Shown here one piece after another: positions 51,415 to 62,868 of a DNA stretch of 64,000 bases. Numbering within the stretch: the first letter of the stretch is position 1; every line of letters starts with the position of its first letter. The stretch lies in NCBI GenBank assembly GCA_012845835.1, contig JABAKD010000003.1:3499671-3563670 (forward strand), in the 5' to 3' direction. Source of the stretch: Undaria pinnatifida (lineage: Eukaryota; Sar; Phaeophyceae; Laminariales; Alariaceae). The translations under genes and the position numbers were made by a program. The notes under the pieces are model-generated. The model searched no databases and was not told the DNA's origin. It was given only the letters and a program-made list of their open reading frames with translations.

Positions 51415-51935
51415 TAACCTGAAACACAGACACGTCTCGAGGCTTTGTCTCAGTGCTTAGTGTTGCAGAGGTGGCACCAACGTGTCTGTTATGACCACTT
51501 GTCAATAAGAAAGGAGATATTTTGAAAGTGGCGCTTATGTGGCCGAAACATGGAAACGAAGGAGACGTAAGAAGAAGAGGAAAGTAGATATAGGGAGTGA
51601 TGATGTTGGGGCTTACCGTTACCTGATCAATACGACGCAATGCCCATGTTACGGGTAGGTGTACTCTTCGGGTAGTTGTAAATACCGACAAACCGTCCTA
51701 TATTATAGTGAAATTTCTTACAACATCCCCTGCAACGTTCCCAGATACTTTTGGTAAGAAGTTATTATTGTTAACGACTTGAATATACAACATGTCGACG
51801 GGAACTAACAAACGGAGATTTCCGGCGTATTGTATTTCTCTGCATCTGGGCTAAGATGTTTGGTGTACTTAAGGTAGTGACTACGAATCAACTAGATACT
51901 AATGGACTGCAGACTTTATTCCAATACGGCGACAT
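51415..51935 (+). repeat. dispersed element F4, copy 2 (~510 bp)
   Basis: This is the partner of 19800-20320, in the same orientation. Similarity ends abruptly just after 'ctgcagact..attccaatac', which probably marks the element edge. Confidence 0.85.
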
Positions 51936-54523
51936 TTCACACCTCTCCGACGGGCCTGATCATTTCCCTGGCATCGATGGCAATTTCACCCCAAAGTTGC
52001 TGCAAGCAAAGATGCAACGAAAAGTGGGACGCTGAGGCGATGGGGTGAGCTCGTTGGGTTCCTCCTAAACGGAGGCTCAACACGCAGACAGCTCGTAAGG
52101 TATCCGTGCGCGTGCGCTTATCTGCCGAGGACAGAACATTACATGTTCGGGACCGCCTGGTCTCCGCGCCTATCTGCAGTCGTTACCATCGCGCGTTAAA
52201 GGGCACCTAGTTCAACCGCATTGCGCCTGCTGCCGGCGTCGGATCTGTAGGAATGTGAGCGTCCGAAACTACAACTTGTTTTCATGCAAAAATGACCACA
52301 TATAAACCTGTTTTTTCTCACGTTGTTTGTTTACGTTTAATTATCGTTGTTTGTTTTGCTCTCCTGTGCATTTATACTGTCGGCTTGCATCCTTGTACGT
52401 CCCTCTGGTTTAAAAGTAGTGGTATGTGTAATCGAACAATGAGGCGAATGCCTTGTGAGTGCGATATATATGTTGTCTGAACCTCGTTGGTTGGGGCCAC
52501 GAACTAGTTGACACGTCCCTGGGATCAAGAACTCAAGGCCATAGACTATCCTAGATGTCGATGGAGGGACGCGGTAGACGTCCAGAAACAGCAAAAAAAA
52601 TGAAAAATGTCGTTGGATGTCTGTGAAGCTTTGCGAAGGCTGCCTCGCAAAAAAACTTTCGTCTCCGACAAGAACACCCCCGGGGCTGTGACGAAGCACT
52701 CCCTGACATTACCGGGTTGGCTCATGGGACGCGCGTGCCAGGGATCCGTGTTTTGAACGTCACGTGTGGGGCTTATTGTCAAGCGTCGTATTATTTGCTC
52801 GTTATGTGCGCTCTCCCATCTGCGTCAAGGACACATACATGGTGTTTGGGGAGAGGTTTGGCGACAGTGTACAGGTGGTGGCGTGGCCCGGCTCAGTGGA
52901 ATGCCTGCGGGTTCGGTGCGTACTTCAACCAGGAGATCGACATATCATCACAATCGGGGCTCAAGCCTGTACTGGCCGGGGGTGGTTTTGCGGCCATCTA
53001 CTGCACAGGAAAATCAATAAAATGGCAAGAAAACTACATTCATGTGCAACTTGTGGCGACAATGTGACGTTATTCATGTTGTTGGTGTTCGCGCAGGTGC
53101 ATCTTGAATCGTTCTGACGTACATTATTGAATATGCAAATATACGACATTTATTTAATGCTGCTGCATCGCTCTTACCCTTGGGGCACAGGGTAGTATTG
53201 TATACCACGGATTAAAGCACACCACGGTCATAACTTTTTGAACTTTGAAAATATCATCAATGCGTGTTAATGCAGGGGAGCGGAGTAACTAGCGTACCCT
53301 CGGTGATAAGCACCACGCACAGGAGCCCCGCAGCGGGTGTGGATGATGACGAGGGGGTGTGGTATTGAGTGGGTGTGCTAGCGGGACGTCGGTTACTATC
53401 GACTGCGAACAGACTTGGCCAGACGGCAGAGGGTGTCATAACGAGGAGGTGTGGCGTATTAGTATATTTCGTCTACAACAGGAGTGTGTCCAGACCCGGT
53501 CAGATTGCAGGGTGTGTGATAATAAGGCGGGGTGTTACTGAGGACGTGCGAACATAGTGTGTGTGTTAACAATGGGCGCGCTGAGCCACGAGAGGCGATG
53601 ATGCGAACCCATTTCATGTTTCCACGCAAACTCAATGCCGGTTATAGTAAGACCCACGCTTAAAACCCGGGGATGGCAGAAAATAACAATAATACCTTTC
53701 CTGCGATATTGGAGAACGGTTAACGATGGTATCACGTTCGAGGTTGAAACTCCAGATAATTGTACATCAGAGGTCTTGTCCCACGGAAAAGCTGTATCAT
53801 TCTGACATCTTGAGGTATGAATCGTTCTTTTCTAGCCCACATCCAGCACAAATTTTACCGTTACACCGTAACATCGTATTGGTGAGCGCTGGTTTATAAC
53901 GACAAGTTCCGTCATCTTGCATAAAGTCGGCGATTTTAAGTCAAAGGGAATTCGCGCGTCTAACCCCACAATTTAACGCCTGCGGCGGGCTTAATCGTCG
54001 CTATGCTCGACTTCTAAGTCTGCCTTACTATTATCAATACTCGATTCGCTCGTCTTCGAAGGTTAGGCCTAACTGTGTGTGACACTTTGAAGTTTGATAT
54101 ATTTTCAAGCGTTCGTCCGAACGGGTGTGGTATTCAACGTACCCCCGGTGATACAGTGACGGTCGAAAAAAAGCCCAAAAAATGTACCCACGGGTGTGCT
54201 TTTATAGGGGGGAGTGCTATTCAAGGGGGGGGGCTGCTATCATCCGTGGTGTACGGTAAGCTCTCACCAGCAAGCGAAGCACACAGGGAAAAATACACAG
54301 GCAAACAATACTAAAACCAAACGAAAAACAACACGAAAAAAGGAAGGAACGCTATGTGTAACCAGTATCAGGTGGCAGGTACTCAACGCAGAGAAAGAGA
54401 CCATAACTTGAAAAAAATGGAAGGAACACGTGAACAATCTCAACAGCAGGGGGGGTGATGGATATCCTTTAGCGCACAAACAGGAAATCCCCGGTCGAAG
54501 GCGTCGACTCAAAAGCTTCCACC
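51936..54523. other. unassigned 2.6 kb
   Basis: A plus-strand frame at 52717-53067 (116 codons, non-canonical start) contains Cys-rich and hydrophobic stretches but no known motif. The 53270-53560 part has a 'ggtgtggt'/'gaggtgtgg' word repeated several times at 50-80 bp spacing. No gene is called. Confidence 0.35.
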
Positions 54524-54556
54524 TCAGCCTCAGCAGCAGCAGCAGCAGCAGCAGCG
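54524..54556 (+). repeat. (CAG)n microsatellite
   Basis: About nine consecutive CAG units after 'cctcagcct'. It lies in an 81-codon open frame (54430-54675) that reads it as poly-Ser; I see no other sign that the frame is a gene. Confidence 0.9.
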
Positions 54557-54607
54557 CCCACAGAGCCCGTGGCACGAGTGGCTTCGTCGATCGTGAGCGT
54601 GGACTCC

Positions 54608-54655
54608 TTGTCTCTCTCCTCTCCTCTCCTCTCCTCTCCTCTCCTCTCCTCTCTC
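54608..54655 (+). repeat. (TCTCC)n microsatellite
   Basis: About eight copies of a 5 bp pyrimidine unit. Confidence 0.9.
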
Positions 54656-54866
54656 TTCCCTCTCGTATATTCTAACGAAAATCATTCATTTGATGGGTTG
54701 CCGTGTTGCCGTGCTATAATATGACGTACATTGGACGTACGTAAAACAAAATACCAGAGGTACAAATACTTGTTTTTAACAGAACAATATGACACCTCCC
54801 ATCATGAAAAAACTCACCCACATAGTATATTACACGTACAAACAACGCAGCTTGCAAATACATAAA

Positions 54867-54975
54867 CTCGTAATGCGCGCGATCGGAGTATCACACACAG
54901 CTTGCAAAGATGAGTTTCGACGAAATCTTCGATCTCACAGCTGGAGGAGTGTATTTTCATTTTTTATAATATATG
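54867..54975 (+). repeat. foldback element F1 arm, single
   Basis: This is a plus-oriented arm with a 3 bp 'gga' duplication in 'cagctggaggagtg'. A possible inverted partner is at 58398-58530 or 59880-59990. Confidence 0.8.
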
Positions 54976-55944
54976 AGCATTGACTAGAAATTCGTCGAAC
55001 TCACGGCTGACGTCCTTGAAATATTTTTCTAAAATACTGGCGAATATACTGGCCGAGTCTATCAGTAGATTAGTACTGCTATTAAGTACTGAGCCAGTGC
55101 CCTGCCCTACTAAAGGCAGAATCGAAGCTGAGATGGGAAGATTCGCTCCTTCGGATTGGCCAAATATCCACGTCGAGGCCCCAAGAGCCCGAAGATTTTG
55201 GTTTGTTTGCTGTTGCTTTAGGTTCTCGAATACGTTTGATTGTTTTCATGAAAAAATTTAAAACGTCAGCTGTGAGTACGACTGATTGAATGGTTAACAT
55301 TGTGTTGTTTATTTTTCGTATTTTGGGATTTAATTTTTCGAGGAAAAAAAAACTGAAAGCGAAAAGCCTGAAACCGATTCCCACACCCGATCGAGGGCCA
55401 ACACCATGCCGAGAACCTCTCAGCTACAAACGCCCCGCAGACGAGACACACAGAGCACAGGGAGCAGAAGATAATACACATGGGCAGCGTGCTGATATAG
55501 TGCCAGTCCTTGCAGCTTCTATTGCCGTGCCCAAAACTGTGGCCCGTGGCGTCGCCTCTGATCGAATTTATTTCTGCAGTACAAAACCAAAGATCGTGTG
55601 TTCTAGCCAACGACGATGATCTGGCGCTGTTTGGCCAGCATCAACCTGTACTTTGTCGGCGGCAACAAGGCGAAGAAGTCAGGGTGGCCTTACACTAACT
55701 TGTGACGGCCATTGAAAGGCACACGAACAAGCTTCAAGACGATGATGGCCGGCCCCAGACTTCAGTCTCTTGGGCCGTAAATCCCACCCAAAGACCGTGC
55801 GGTTTCATAAACCTTGTACTCCGTATATACTACGTGGGGGCATGCTTTCATGAGCACCACAAACATGAGCACCAGACGTGGACCGACATCTACAGGACCA
55901 CAACATCTTCGACGGCACAGGGGTGGGGGGAAAAACAGGGCTTA
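54976..55944. other. unassigned sequence
   Basis: A 109-codon plus-strand frame (55290-55619) and overlapping minus-strand frame have no recognised domain. No gene is called. Confidence 0.35.
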
Positions 55945-56305
55945 TAATCGTACACTAGAAAATAATAAAGTGAAAAGGAAGTACAGGCAAAGATGTGTTA
56001 AAACTGCAGTGGACCACACTACTACCAACCTAATACGCAGGGCATTTCGTGCCTACCTGCCGTCTGCACGATCACCTGACAACCTCTACCAAACGCGCAG
56101 TAGCATATATATGCCTAACGAAGTAACGTCATTGAGCGCGGGCACATCAAGCGCTCCTTTCGAAACAATGACGATTTGTGCCTCTCCCCCTCGTGTTCAA
56201 TAGTGGTGACATATCATAACCACATCATCTCGCTCTTGCTTTAATTTGTAAGATGTATCTCTGTCTTAGAATTGGCGACTTTAGAGCCCCACATCGGCAA
56301 GGTAA
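55945..56305 (+). repeat. dispersed element F5, duplicated unit 1
   Basis: 'aaaaggaagtac.ggc', 'ctaccaacctaata..cagg', 'gcgcgggcacatcaagcg' and 'cagagccccacatcgg'-type blocks recur in order at 56330-56870. The last blocks also match 9950-10135 on the minus strand. Confidence 0.7.
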
Positions 56306-56329
56306 AAATCATGGGCGTAAAAACGCACA

Positions 56330-56870
56330 TAAGCTAATAATTACCGGAAAAGGAAGTACGGGCGCAGGCATGTTAAACTGCGGTAGACCGCACTACCAAC
56401 CTATAAAGCAGGGTATTTCTTACTCACCGTCTGCATGATCGCCTCCCAACTTATGCCAAACGAAGTATGACTAACGGAGTAACGTAAGTTAGCGCGGGCA
56501 CACCAAGCGTTCCTTTTCAAAACGCCGACGATTGCACTTTTCCACCTGAACAGAGTTTTCGAAAAATGGGAACGGAGCCTAAAATGAGAACCAAGCGTTA
56601 TCTCCAGAACCATGTGGTGTATCATAGAACCGAAATGATCCTGCGAAACCCCTTGACCAGCCCTGTGAGAGGAGCTCGTCAGAACGGTCATGCTTACCTG
56701 CGTGCTCAATGGTGGTGACATTACATGGCCACATCACCTCGCCTGTTGTATTTAGCAATAAGTATCTCTTTCTTATAATTGCCATGTCAGAGCCCCACAC
56801 CAGCACGGTGAAATCATGGTAATTACATGGTTGCACCAATCGATTGAAAAATTCTATCTTGCGATCATGC
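56330..56870 (+). repeat. dispersed element F5, duplicated unit 2
   Basis: This is a diverged copy of 55945-56305 with about 170 bp of extra sequence near 56520-56690. Its right end ('catggttgcacc', 'tcgattg') matches 9950-10135. Confidence 0.7.
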
Positions 56871-56949
56871 ACAATAATAACAAATTACAAAGCTATTAAT
56901 GTGTTAGAATTATACTATTAATAACATAGAATCTGCTACAATAATAAAC

Positions 56950-57930
56950 AATACCAGGCAGGTGATATGAATGGATGCATTATTGCTACAACCGTCAGGT
57001 TTGTTCCCTTCAAGGACTTATACTTTCCGTGCACATATTGAAGTGTCCCGCCCGCCTCTCGCCCTCCGCCCCCCGCGCCCCCCCGATCCCTCTTGTTCAA
57101 ACGCCCCACCTAAAATCAAAATCTGCCAGAGCAGTGCAACACTACCAGCCAGCTGATATCACCTCATTATCTTTGTAGTCATCCATGCCGTAGCTCCACT
57201 TCATTCCCCTCCTCCCCCCCCCCCCCCTTTTTTTTCCTGTCCCCTCTTGTTCAAAGGACCAACCTAAAATCGAAATCGGCCAGAGAAATAAGCACTTGTT
57301 CTACGCAATTGAGATTAATTCATTATCGTTCTAGCCATCCATGACGTAGCTTTAATTCATCCGCCCGCGCCGCCCCCCCCCCCCCCACAACGCCGGTCCC
57401 CCTCCCAACACCCCCTCCTTCCCCACCCGCACGATCGCCTAGACCTAGCACCACGCGTACAGCAAGCCCCTACAGCTATGCGACCTAAAGCTGTTAAAAA
57501 CTCTTTTGCCCCGCCCCCCCGCACACACCCCTTCGAACACTCCGCCCTCTCCTCACTGGTTGTGCGACTCACAGTATATACATAATAAACTGGCGCATTC
57601 CTTCCAAAACCGTCAGATTCATCTCCTTAAAGGATTTATAGTTTCCACGCACATTTTGAGTTGCCCCGCCCATCTCCCCCATCCCCCCTCCCGCCTCCTC
57701 TTGTTCAAACCCATACCCCCATGCTCCGAAAACTCCGCCCTCCCCTCACCGGTTATACGACCTACAGGATACCCTTGATAAACTGATGCATTTCCTTCCA
57801 CAGCTGTCAGATTTTGCCTCCCTCCAAAACAGATTTTATAGTTATCGTGCACATATTGACTAACATCACCCTGTTGACCCTGATGGCTACGCTGTAGTCC
57901 CAAGGGGAGTCGCCGACCTATATCCTTAGT
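56950..57930 (-). repeat. outer arm sequence of foldback element F1
   Basis: The reverse complement carries the same blocks as 4356-5560: 'gagctacggcatgg', 'gtctaggcgat', 'gaatgc..cagtttat', 'ggtgaggggagggcgga' and 'ggtcaacagggtgatgttag'. C runs of up to 17 occur near 57210-57225 and 57370-57387. Confidence 0.75.
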
Positions 57931-57939
57931 CTAATGAGG

Positions 57940-58055
57940 ACACACAACCCGTAATACGCGCGATCGGAGTATCACACACAGCTTGCAAAGACGAGCTTCG
58001 ACAAAATCTTCGATCCCACAGCTAGCTGGAGTGTATTATTATTTTTAGAATATAC
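57940..58055 (+). repeat. foldback element F1 arm, left, of a long-loop element
   Basis: This is a plus-oriented arm joined to the outer block at 56950-57930. The inverted partner is 58398-58530, and the loop between them is about 340 bp. Confidence 0.8.
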
Positions 58056-58397
58056 GAAGTACGTGTAGTCTATAGAAGCAGGGGTCCCGCAATGAGGCGG
58101 TAGCGGTACAAAAGTACTCGCTGGATTCGCAATGTGTTTCCCTGGTCTCATCGTTCGCAGCCACAGAGCTCGTCTCTCTCAACTCCACGAGGCATCAGCA
58201 CGGCCGCTAGTTGATCCGGATGTAGACTGTAGTTGATGGATGAAAATATCAGTGTAATGTGAAGAACACAAACTGCAAGCAGGGCGAAATACAAACGGGC
58301 AAAACAAAAGCTTGAAGCTTGAAAACGGTACAGACTTTGATCATCTGGGGGGGAGCAGAGGAGCCTGGGGGCCTGGGGGTGTCCAAACGTCGAAAAC
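58056..58397. other. loop of the long foldback element
   Basis: There is no recognised domain or repeat. It has a short G run near 58350-58378. Confidence 0.4.
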
Positions 58398-58640
58398 ATG
58401 TTATTATAAAAAACGAAAATACACTCCAGCTGTGAGATCGAATTATTTGTCGAAACTCATCTTTGCAAGCTGTGTGTGATACATACTCCGATCGCGCGTA
58501 CAACGGGTTGTGTGTCCTCATTAAGGATATAGGTCGGCGACTTCCCTTGCAACTACAGAGCAGCTATCAGGGTCAACAGGGTGATGTTAGTTTGTCTGTG
58601 CGCGGAAACGGAAAAACCCGTTTCTGAGGGGGACAAAATG
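58398..58640 (-). repeat. foldback element F1 arm, right, with outer block
   Basis: The arm core is at 58398-58530, followed by 'ggtcggcgacttcccttg', 'ggtcaacagggtgatgttag' and 'tctgtgcgcggaaac'. It is an inverted copy of 57800-58055. Confidence 0.8.
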
Positions 58641-58885
58641 TGACAGCTCAAGCATAGTCTATACCTGAAACCTGCAACACATACCATGCCGTAACAAGCT
58701 GAAAGCAAAAAGCAAAAAATGTCAACGGTCGCGAAGTGGGGCGCCAGCGCTGATGCACCATCCAGCGGCCGCTGCGGTGCAGGCATCACTCAGGCCTGAA
58801 AAAAGAGCGCAGTGTGCCCTCACAACTAGCCGACCATATAGCCTGCTGCTGCAAGGGCAATGAACGGTGTCGTGAAGCACGAGAT
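58641..58885. other. unassigned sequence
   Basis: No gene is seen. Confidence 0.35.
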
Positions 58886-59850
58886 TGGGGCCACATATGA
58901 GGCCAATGCCGTCCATAGTCAGTTCCTAGGGTTTGTTAATATGTTTGTTTTCTCGTTTCATTTTCGTGCTTCCTCTTCTTGTCTTGTCTTTCTTGCCTTT
59001 GTCTTGTCTTTCCTTTCCTTTCCTTTCCTTTCCTTTTTCGCTTTCTTTTCTTTCCTTTTCTTTTTCGCTTTCTTTTCTTTTCTTTTCTTTCCTTTCCTTT
59101 CCTTTCCTTTCCTTTCCTTTCCTTTCCTTTCCTTTCCTTTCCTTTCCTTTCCTTTCCTTTCCTTTCCTTTCCTTTCCTTTCCTTTCCTTTCCTTTCCTTT
59201 CCTTTCCTTTCCTTTCCTTTCCTTTCCTTTCCTTTCCTTTCCTTCCTTTCCTTTCCTTTCCTTTCCTTTCCTTTCCTTTCCTTTCCTTTCCTTTCCTTTC
59301 CTTTCCTTCCTTTCCTTTCCTTTCCTTTCCTTTCCTTTCCTTTCCTTTCCTTTCCTTTCCTTTCCTTTCCTTTCCTTTCCTTTCCTTTCCTTTCCTTTCC
59401 TTTCCTTTCCTTTCCTTTCCTTTCCTTTCCTTTCCTTTCCTTTCCTTTCCTTTCCTTTCCTTTCCTTTCCTTTCCTTTCCTTTCCTTTCCTTTCCTTTCC
59501 TTCCTTTCCTTTCCTTTCCTTTCCTTTCCTTTCCTTTCCTTTCCTTTCCTTTCCTTTCCTTTCCTTTCCTTTCCTTTCCTTTTCTTTTCTTTTCTTTCCT
59601 TTTTCGTTATCTTCTTTTTTTCTTTTCTTTGTTTCTTTTTTTCTTATAACTTGCGTCTGACGTGCGTATGTGTAGTGATTAGGTACTACGTGTAACATAC
59701 ACGTGGCAGTCTTTCCTGGTTGGCAAGCGGTATAGTCGGCTTTTTCAGGCGCGAGTAGTGAGACGTATGCACCAGTATGGACCTGGCACATCGTAGGCTG
59801 ACTCCTGATTTCGCTTTTTATATGTTTCTGGCGGAGGCATGAATTGCGCC
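58886..59850 (+). mobile_element. dispersed element F2, copy with expanded pyrimidine tract
   Basis: The flanks on both sides of the microsatellite are collinear with 26218-26680: left 'gccaatgccgtccatagtca', 'gttcctagggt.tg.taatatg'; right 'cttgcgtctg.cgtgcgtatg', 'agtag.gagacgtatgcacc', 'acctggcacatcgtag'. In the 26 kb copy the tract between them is about 190 bp and degenerate. Here it is about 620 bp and mostly a perfect pentamer. Confidence 0.85.
59009..59605 (+). repeat. (TTTCC)n pentanucleotide microsatellite
   Basis: From about 59087 to 59585 the tract is an almost perfect TTTCC repeat (about 100 units), with single-base phase losses at about 59243, 59308 and 59500. Because five is not a multiple of three, every frame on both strands is open, giving false 'FLSFP' and 'KGKER' open frames of up to 277 codons. 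Confidence 0.97.
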
Positions 59851-59879
59851 AGTTGTGATATATTTTAAAAATAAATAGA

Positions 59880-59995
59880 CTAGACTCTATACACTCCAGC
59901 TGTGAGATCGAATATTTTGTCGAAACTCATATTTGCAAGCTGTGTGTGATACTCCGATCGCGCGTATTACGGGTTGACAATTAATTGTGTGTCCT
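59880..59995 (-). repeat. foldback element F1 arm
   Basis: This is a minus-oriented arm. Its outer block (60325-60570) has been pushed away by the SINE copy at 59998-60325. Confidence 0.8.
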
Positions 59996-59997
59996 CG

Positions 59998-60325
59998 TGT
60001 TTTATTTTTATTTTTTATTTTTGCACACTTTTTCTTTCCATCTTCTGGACAAGCCGTGGTCACAGGTGTCATCCCTTCTCCTCCCCGGTTCTTGCATTCA
60101 ATTTTTATCGCGCATAGGGTTCAGCAATCCCACTGCTCGTCGATTGCTCATCGAGTGTTGCTAACTCACGCTCTTCTTGCGCTTTCCGCAAGTCAATTTG
60201 TTGTGCACAAGAAAAAGTCCCAACGAATCTATACGAGTATGCACTCGGCGGGGCTCGAACTCACGAAACTTACCTATACCAGGATCGAGGATAACCTGAT
60301 ACGCCACCGGGGCGACCGGTTTAAA
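59998..60325 (-). mobile_element. tRNA-derived SINE, copy 2, inside an F1 element
   Basis: On the minus strand the A box is at 60306-60295 and the B box at about 60261-60251, and the A-rich tail ends near 59998-60030. It sits between the core and outer block of an F1 arm that are contiguous at 22056-22250 and 58398-58640. About 10 bp of the F1 sequence ('attaaggatat') is missing at the site, and no target duplication is visible. Confidence 0.8.
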
Positions 60326-60570
60326 GGTCGGCGACTCCCCTTGGGACTACAGCAGTGTAGCTTGTACCAGGGTCAACAGGGTGATGTTGGTCAGTCTGTG
60401 CGCGGAAACTATAAAACTCGCTTTTGAGGCGGACAAATCTGACAACTGTGGAGGGAAATGCATCAGTTTATCAAGTGAATCCTGTGAGTCGTACAACCGG
60501 TGGGGGTAGGGCGGAGTTTTTAAGGACGTGGAGGCCTGGGTTTGATCAAGAGGAAACAGGGGGGGCGGGG
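60326..60570 (-). repeat. outer block of element F1
   Basis: It carries 'aggtcggcgactccccttgg', 'ggtcaacagggtgatgttgg', 'gaaatgcatcagtttatcaa' and 'gggcggag' in the order seen at 4347-4570. Confidence 0.75.
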
Positions 60571-60584
60571 AACGGGCGGGGCAA

Positions 60585-60712
60585 CTGTGATATGTGCGTG
60601 TACTGCCCTTGCTTGGTTTGTTTATGTTTTTTCCTCCCCTTGGGTATTCCTCAGCTCCAGAGTGCCTGGAGCCTGTCCACTGTGACCACGGACTTGATGC
60701 GAGAACAACATA
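60585..60712 (+). repeat. dispersed element F2, 3' part
   Basis: This matches 26690-26824 and 9757-9905 and ends at 'gcgagaacaaca'. It is directly preceded by F1 outer sequence. Confidence 0.75.
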
Positions 60713-62241
60713 CGAATCCGCCATCAACGTATTCTGACTGGTTGGAGAAGAAAGTACTCGCTGCACATAGCGACCAGGCCGCAAGTTTAGGAAAATCTGT
60801 CACACCTTTACGTCATTTCTACAACAAGCGATGACGTGGACGGACTTGCGCTTGGCATACGTGGGTAGGGTATAGGCATGATACGAGGCACGCAGGCAGG
60901 TGGAAAACGGACAATGGAATCTTCGCTACGATACATCAACCAGCTGTCGTCGATTCGTTCTGACTGCTGGTGCATGTCCAGCGATAAGACCACCCATTGG
61001 TCCCCCACATCCACCTGTTGACATACTTTCAGACAGGTGCTGACGTGACGAGACTCGCCATGGGAGTAGGTAGGGGTAAGTGTCTACATGTAGGGGGTGC
61101 GCAGGTGGGAAAATGACTGGGGGGGCAAAAGATCTAAGTGTAGAGGCAGACTGCAGATACGAGTAAGACGACATGGACATGCCACCCAGCCCAACGACAG
61201 GTTGGTCTGTCCAACTGCTGCGCCACGTTTTGTAACATCGTTTTACTTGCACCACCACCAAACAGCCATCTCCAGCCCGCCGTTCTAATACATCATACGC
61301 AGCAAGACCTCAGAGTAGACAGACTCGAGAAGTACACAATCATCACCACACAGAGGAAAAAGGTATCTATCCCGGACATCGAGCATCATGCGTGTAGCCG
61401 GCCGTCGGACGGGCACGCCGAATCTTCTAGGTCTAATGGGCGTCGCCCTCTGCATAAGGCTGGCGGATGCCACATGCGACACCTCAGAGTGAGTTTCAAC
61501 AGTGTTCCATTCGATGCGCTTGAGAGTTGCTGCGTCCAGCAGCTGTGATTGCATTTCACTCCTTTGGAAGATCCGAGGAGGGAAAACATATTGCAAAACC
61601 CCGATGACCACAGCACACACCGCAGCCACACCAGGCAAAGCTCGGGTTGCGGGGATAGGCTGTGGTGTGGACCGCGGTGTGGAGAGAGCAGTGCGAGGCG
61701 CATGCGTTATATTGACTATTTGTTTTGCTTATTGCATTACTGCGCGCTCTTAGGAGGCCGTTGATCACAACCCGATCGACGTCCTCATGTTTGCTATTTA
61801 GTCTAGACTAGCCTATGCTAAACGTGGGTCTCAAAATGAGGTATCCTTGTCGTTGTGCAAGGCAGGAGATCTATGCAGGTAGATTCAGCGCCCCCAGCAT
61901 GCTATCAATGAGCGTGTGCGTGTCCACGCTTTTCACGCGCTTTAGATATGATTCCCTCTCGGCACAACGAGCTCACATGCGTATGTAATGTCTCCCGTGT
62001 TTAGTCTACTTGTAGGCGTGCGTGTTCACCTGCTTTACATATCCTAATATTGCCAACGGCTTTGCTCGGGTTACTCGGGCAAGTCTGTTGCTGCGTCCAT
62101 TGCTCTCTCTCGTCGTTATTGTTTTTGCCTGTCTGGTGGGTGGATCCGAGTCGGTAAATCGGATGTTGTTGTGAAGCCGAGAATGCTCGCTCGAGCGATG
62201 GGTCCAAAGGCATGACACCGCCGTACATTACAATACAGTAG
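60713..62241. other. unassigned 1.5 kb
   Basis: A diverged duplication links 60825-60915 and 61040-61130 ('gtgacg.ga', 'gtaggtaggggta', 'gcgcaggtgggaaaa'). A 117-codon minus-strand frame (61638-61285) starts at TTG and has a hydrophobic N-terminus and ordinary composition, but I do not recognise it. No gene is called. Confidence 0.35.
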
Positions 62242-62295
62242 CAGTGCTGGTTGTTGTTGTCGTTGTTATTGTTGTTGTTGTTGTTGTTGTTGCAT

Positions 62296-62354
<59 letters not shown>

Positions 62355-62355
62355 G
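62242..62355 (+). repeat. (TTG)n microsatellite
   Basis: About 35 trinucleotide units with a few TCG and CAT interruptions. Confidence 0.95.
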
Positions 62356-62550
62356 TTGTTGTGATCTTCACATTACAACTCCTTGCCCGTACTCAAGTCG
62401 TCGGTGGTTGCAGGACAGGCTCCAATCATTCTGCCGTGAGTTGTGGTGGAACAGTGCAGCACGAGTCCTCTGACAAGAAATCTGAAATCTCTCAGGCTGT
62501 CGTATGTTCCAAGTCCTGCTTTTTTCGGTTTCCAAGGATACGTTTTCGCA

Positions 62551-62868
62551 GTTTTTTTTTTCTTTTTCTCACACCTTTTTTCTTTCCAGCTTCTGGACAC
62601 GCCGTGGTCGCAGGTGTCGTCCGTTCTTTCCCCTGGTTCTTGCTTTCAATTTTTATCACGCACAGGGTTCAGCAATCCCTCTGCTCGTCGATTTTCATCG
62701 AGTGTTGCTAACTCACGCTCTCGCGCTTTCCGAAGTCAATTTGTGCACGAGAAAAACTCCCAACAAATTTATACGGTAGCATGCACTCGGCGGGGCTCGA
62801 ATTCATGACATGAGACTGACCTATACCAGGCTCGAGGATAACCTGATACGCCACCGTGGCGATATCAT
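62551..62868 (-). mobile_element. tRNA-derived SINE, copy 3
   Basis: On the minus strand the A box is at 62853-62842 and the B box at about 62802-62792. The A-rich tail (T-rich on the plus strand) lies at 62551-62585. Body sequence matches copies 1 and 2. Confidence 0.8.

Noticed and set aside
58860..59791. Open frames of 238-277 codons on both strands
   Set aside because: They consist of the (TTTCC)n tract read in different frames. A five-base period without stops is open in every frame.
60241..60325. Possible tRNA gene on the minus strand (A and B boxes at tRNA spacing)
   Set aside because: The 3' acceptor strand does not pair with the 5' strand, and the sequence continues into a body shared by two other copies, so it is a SINE head.
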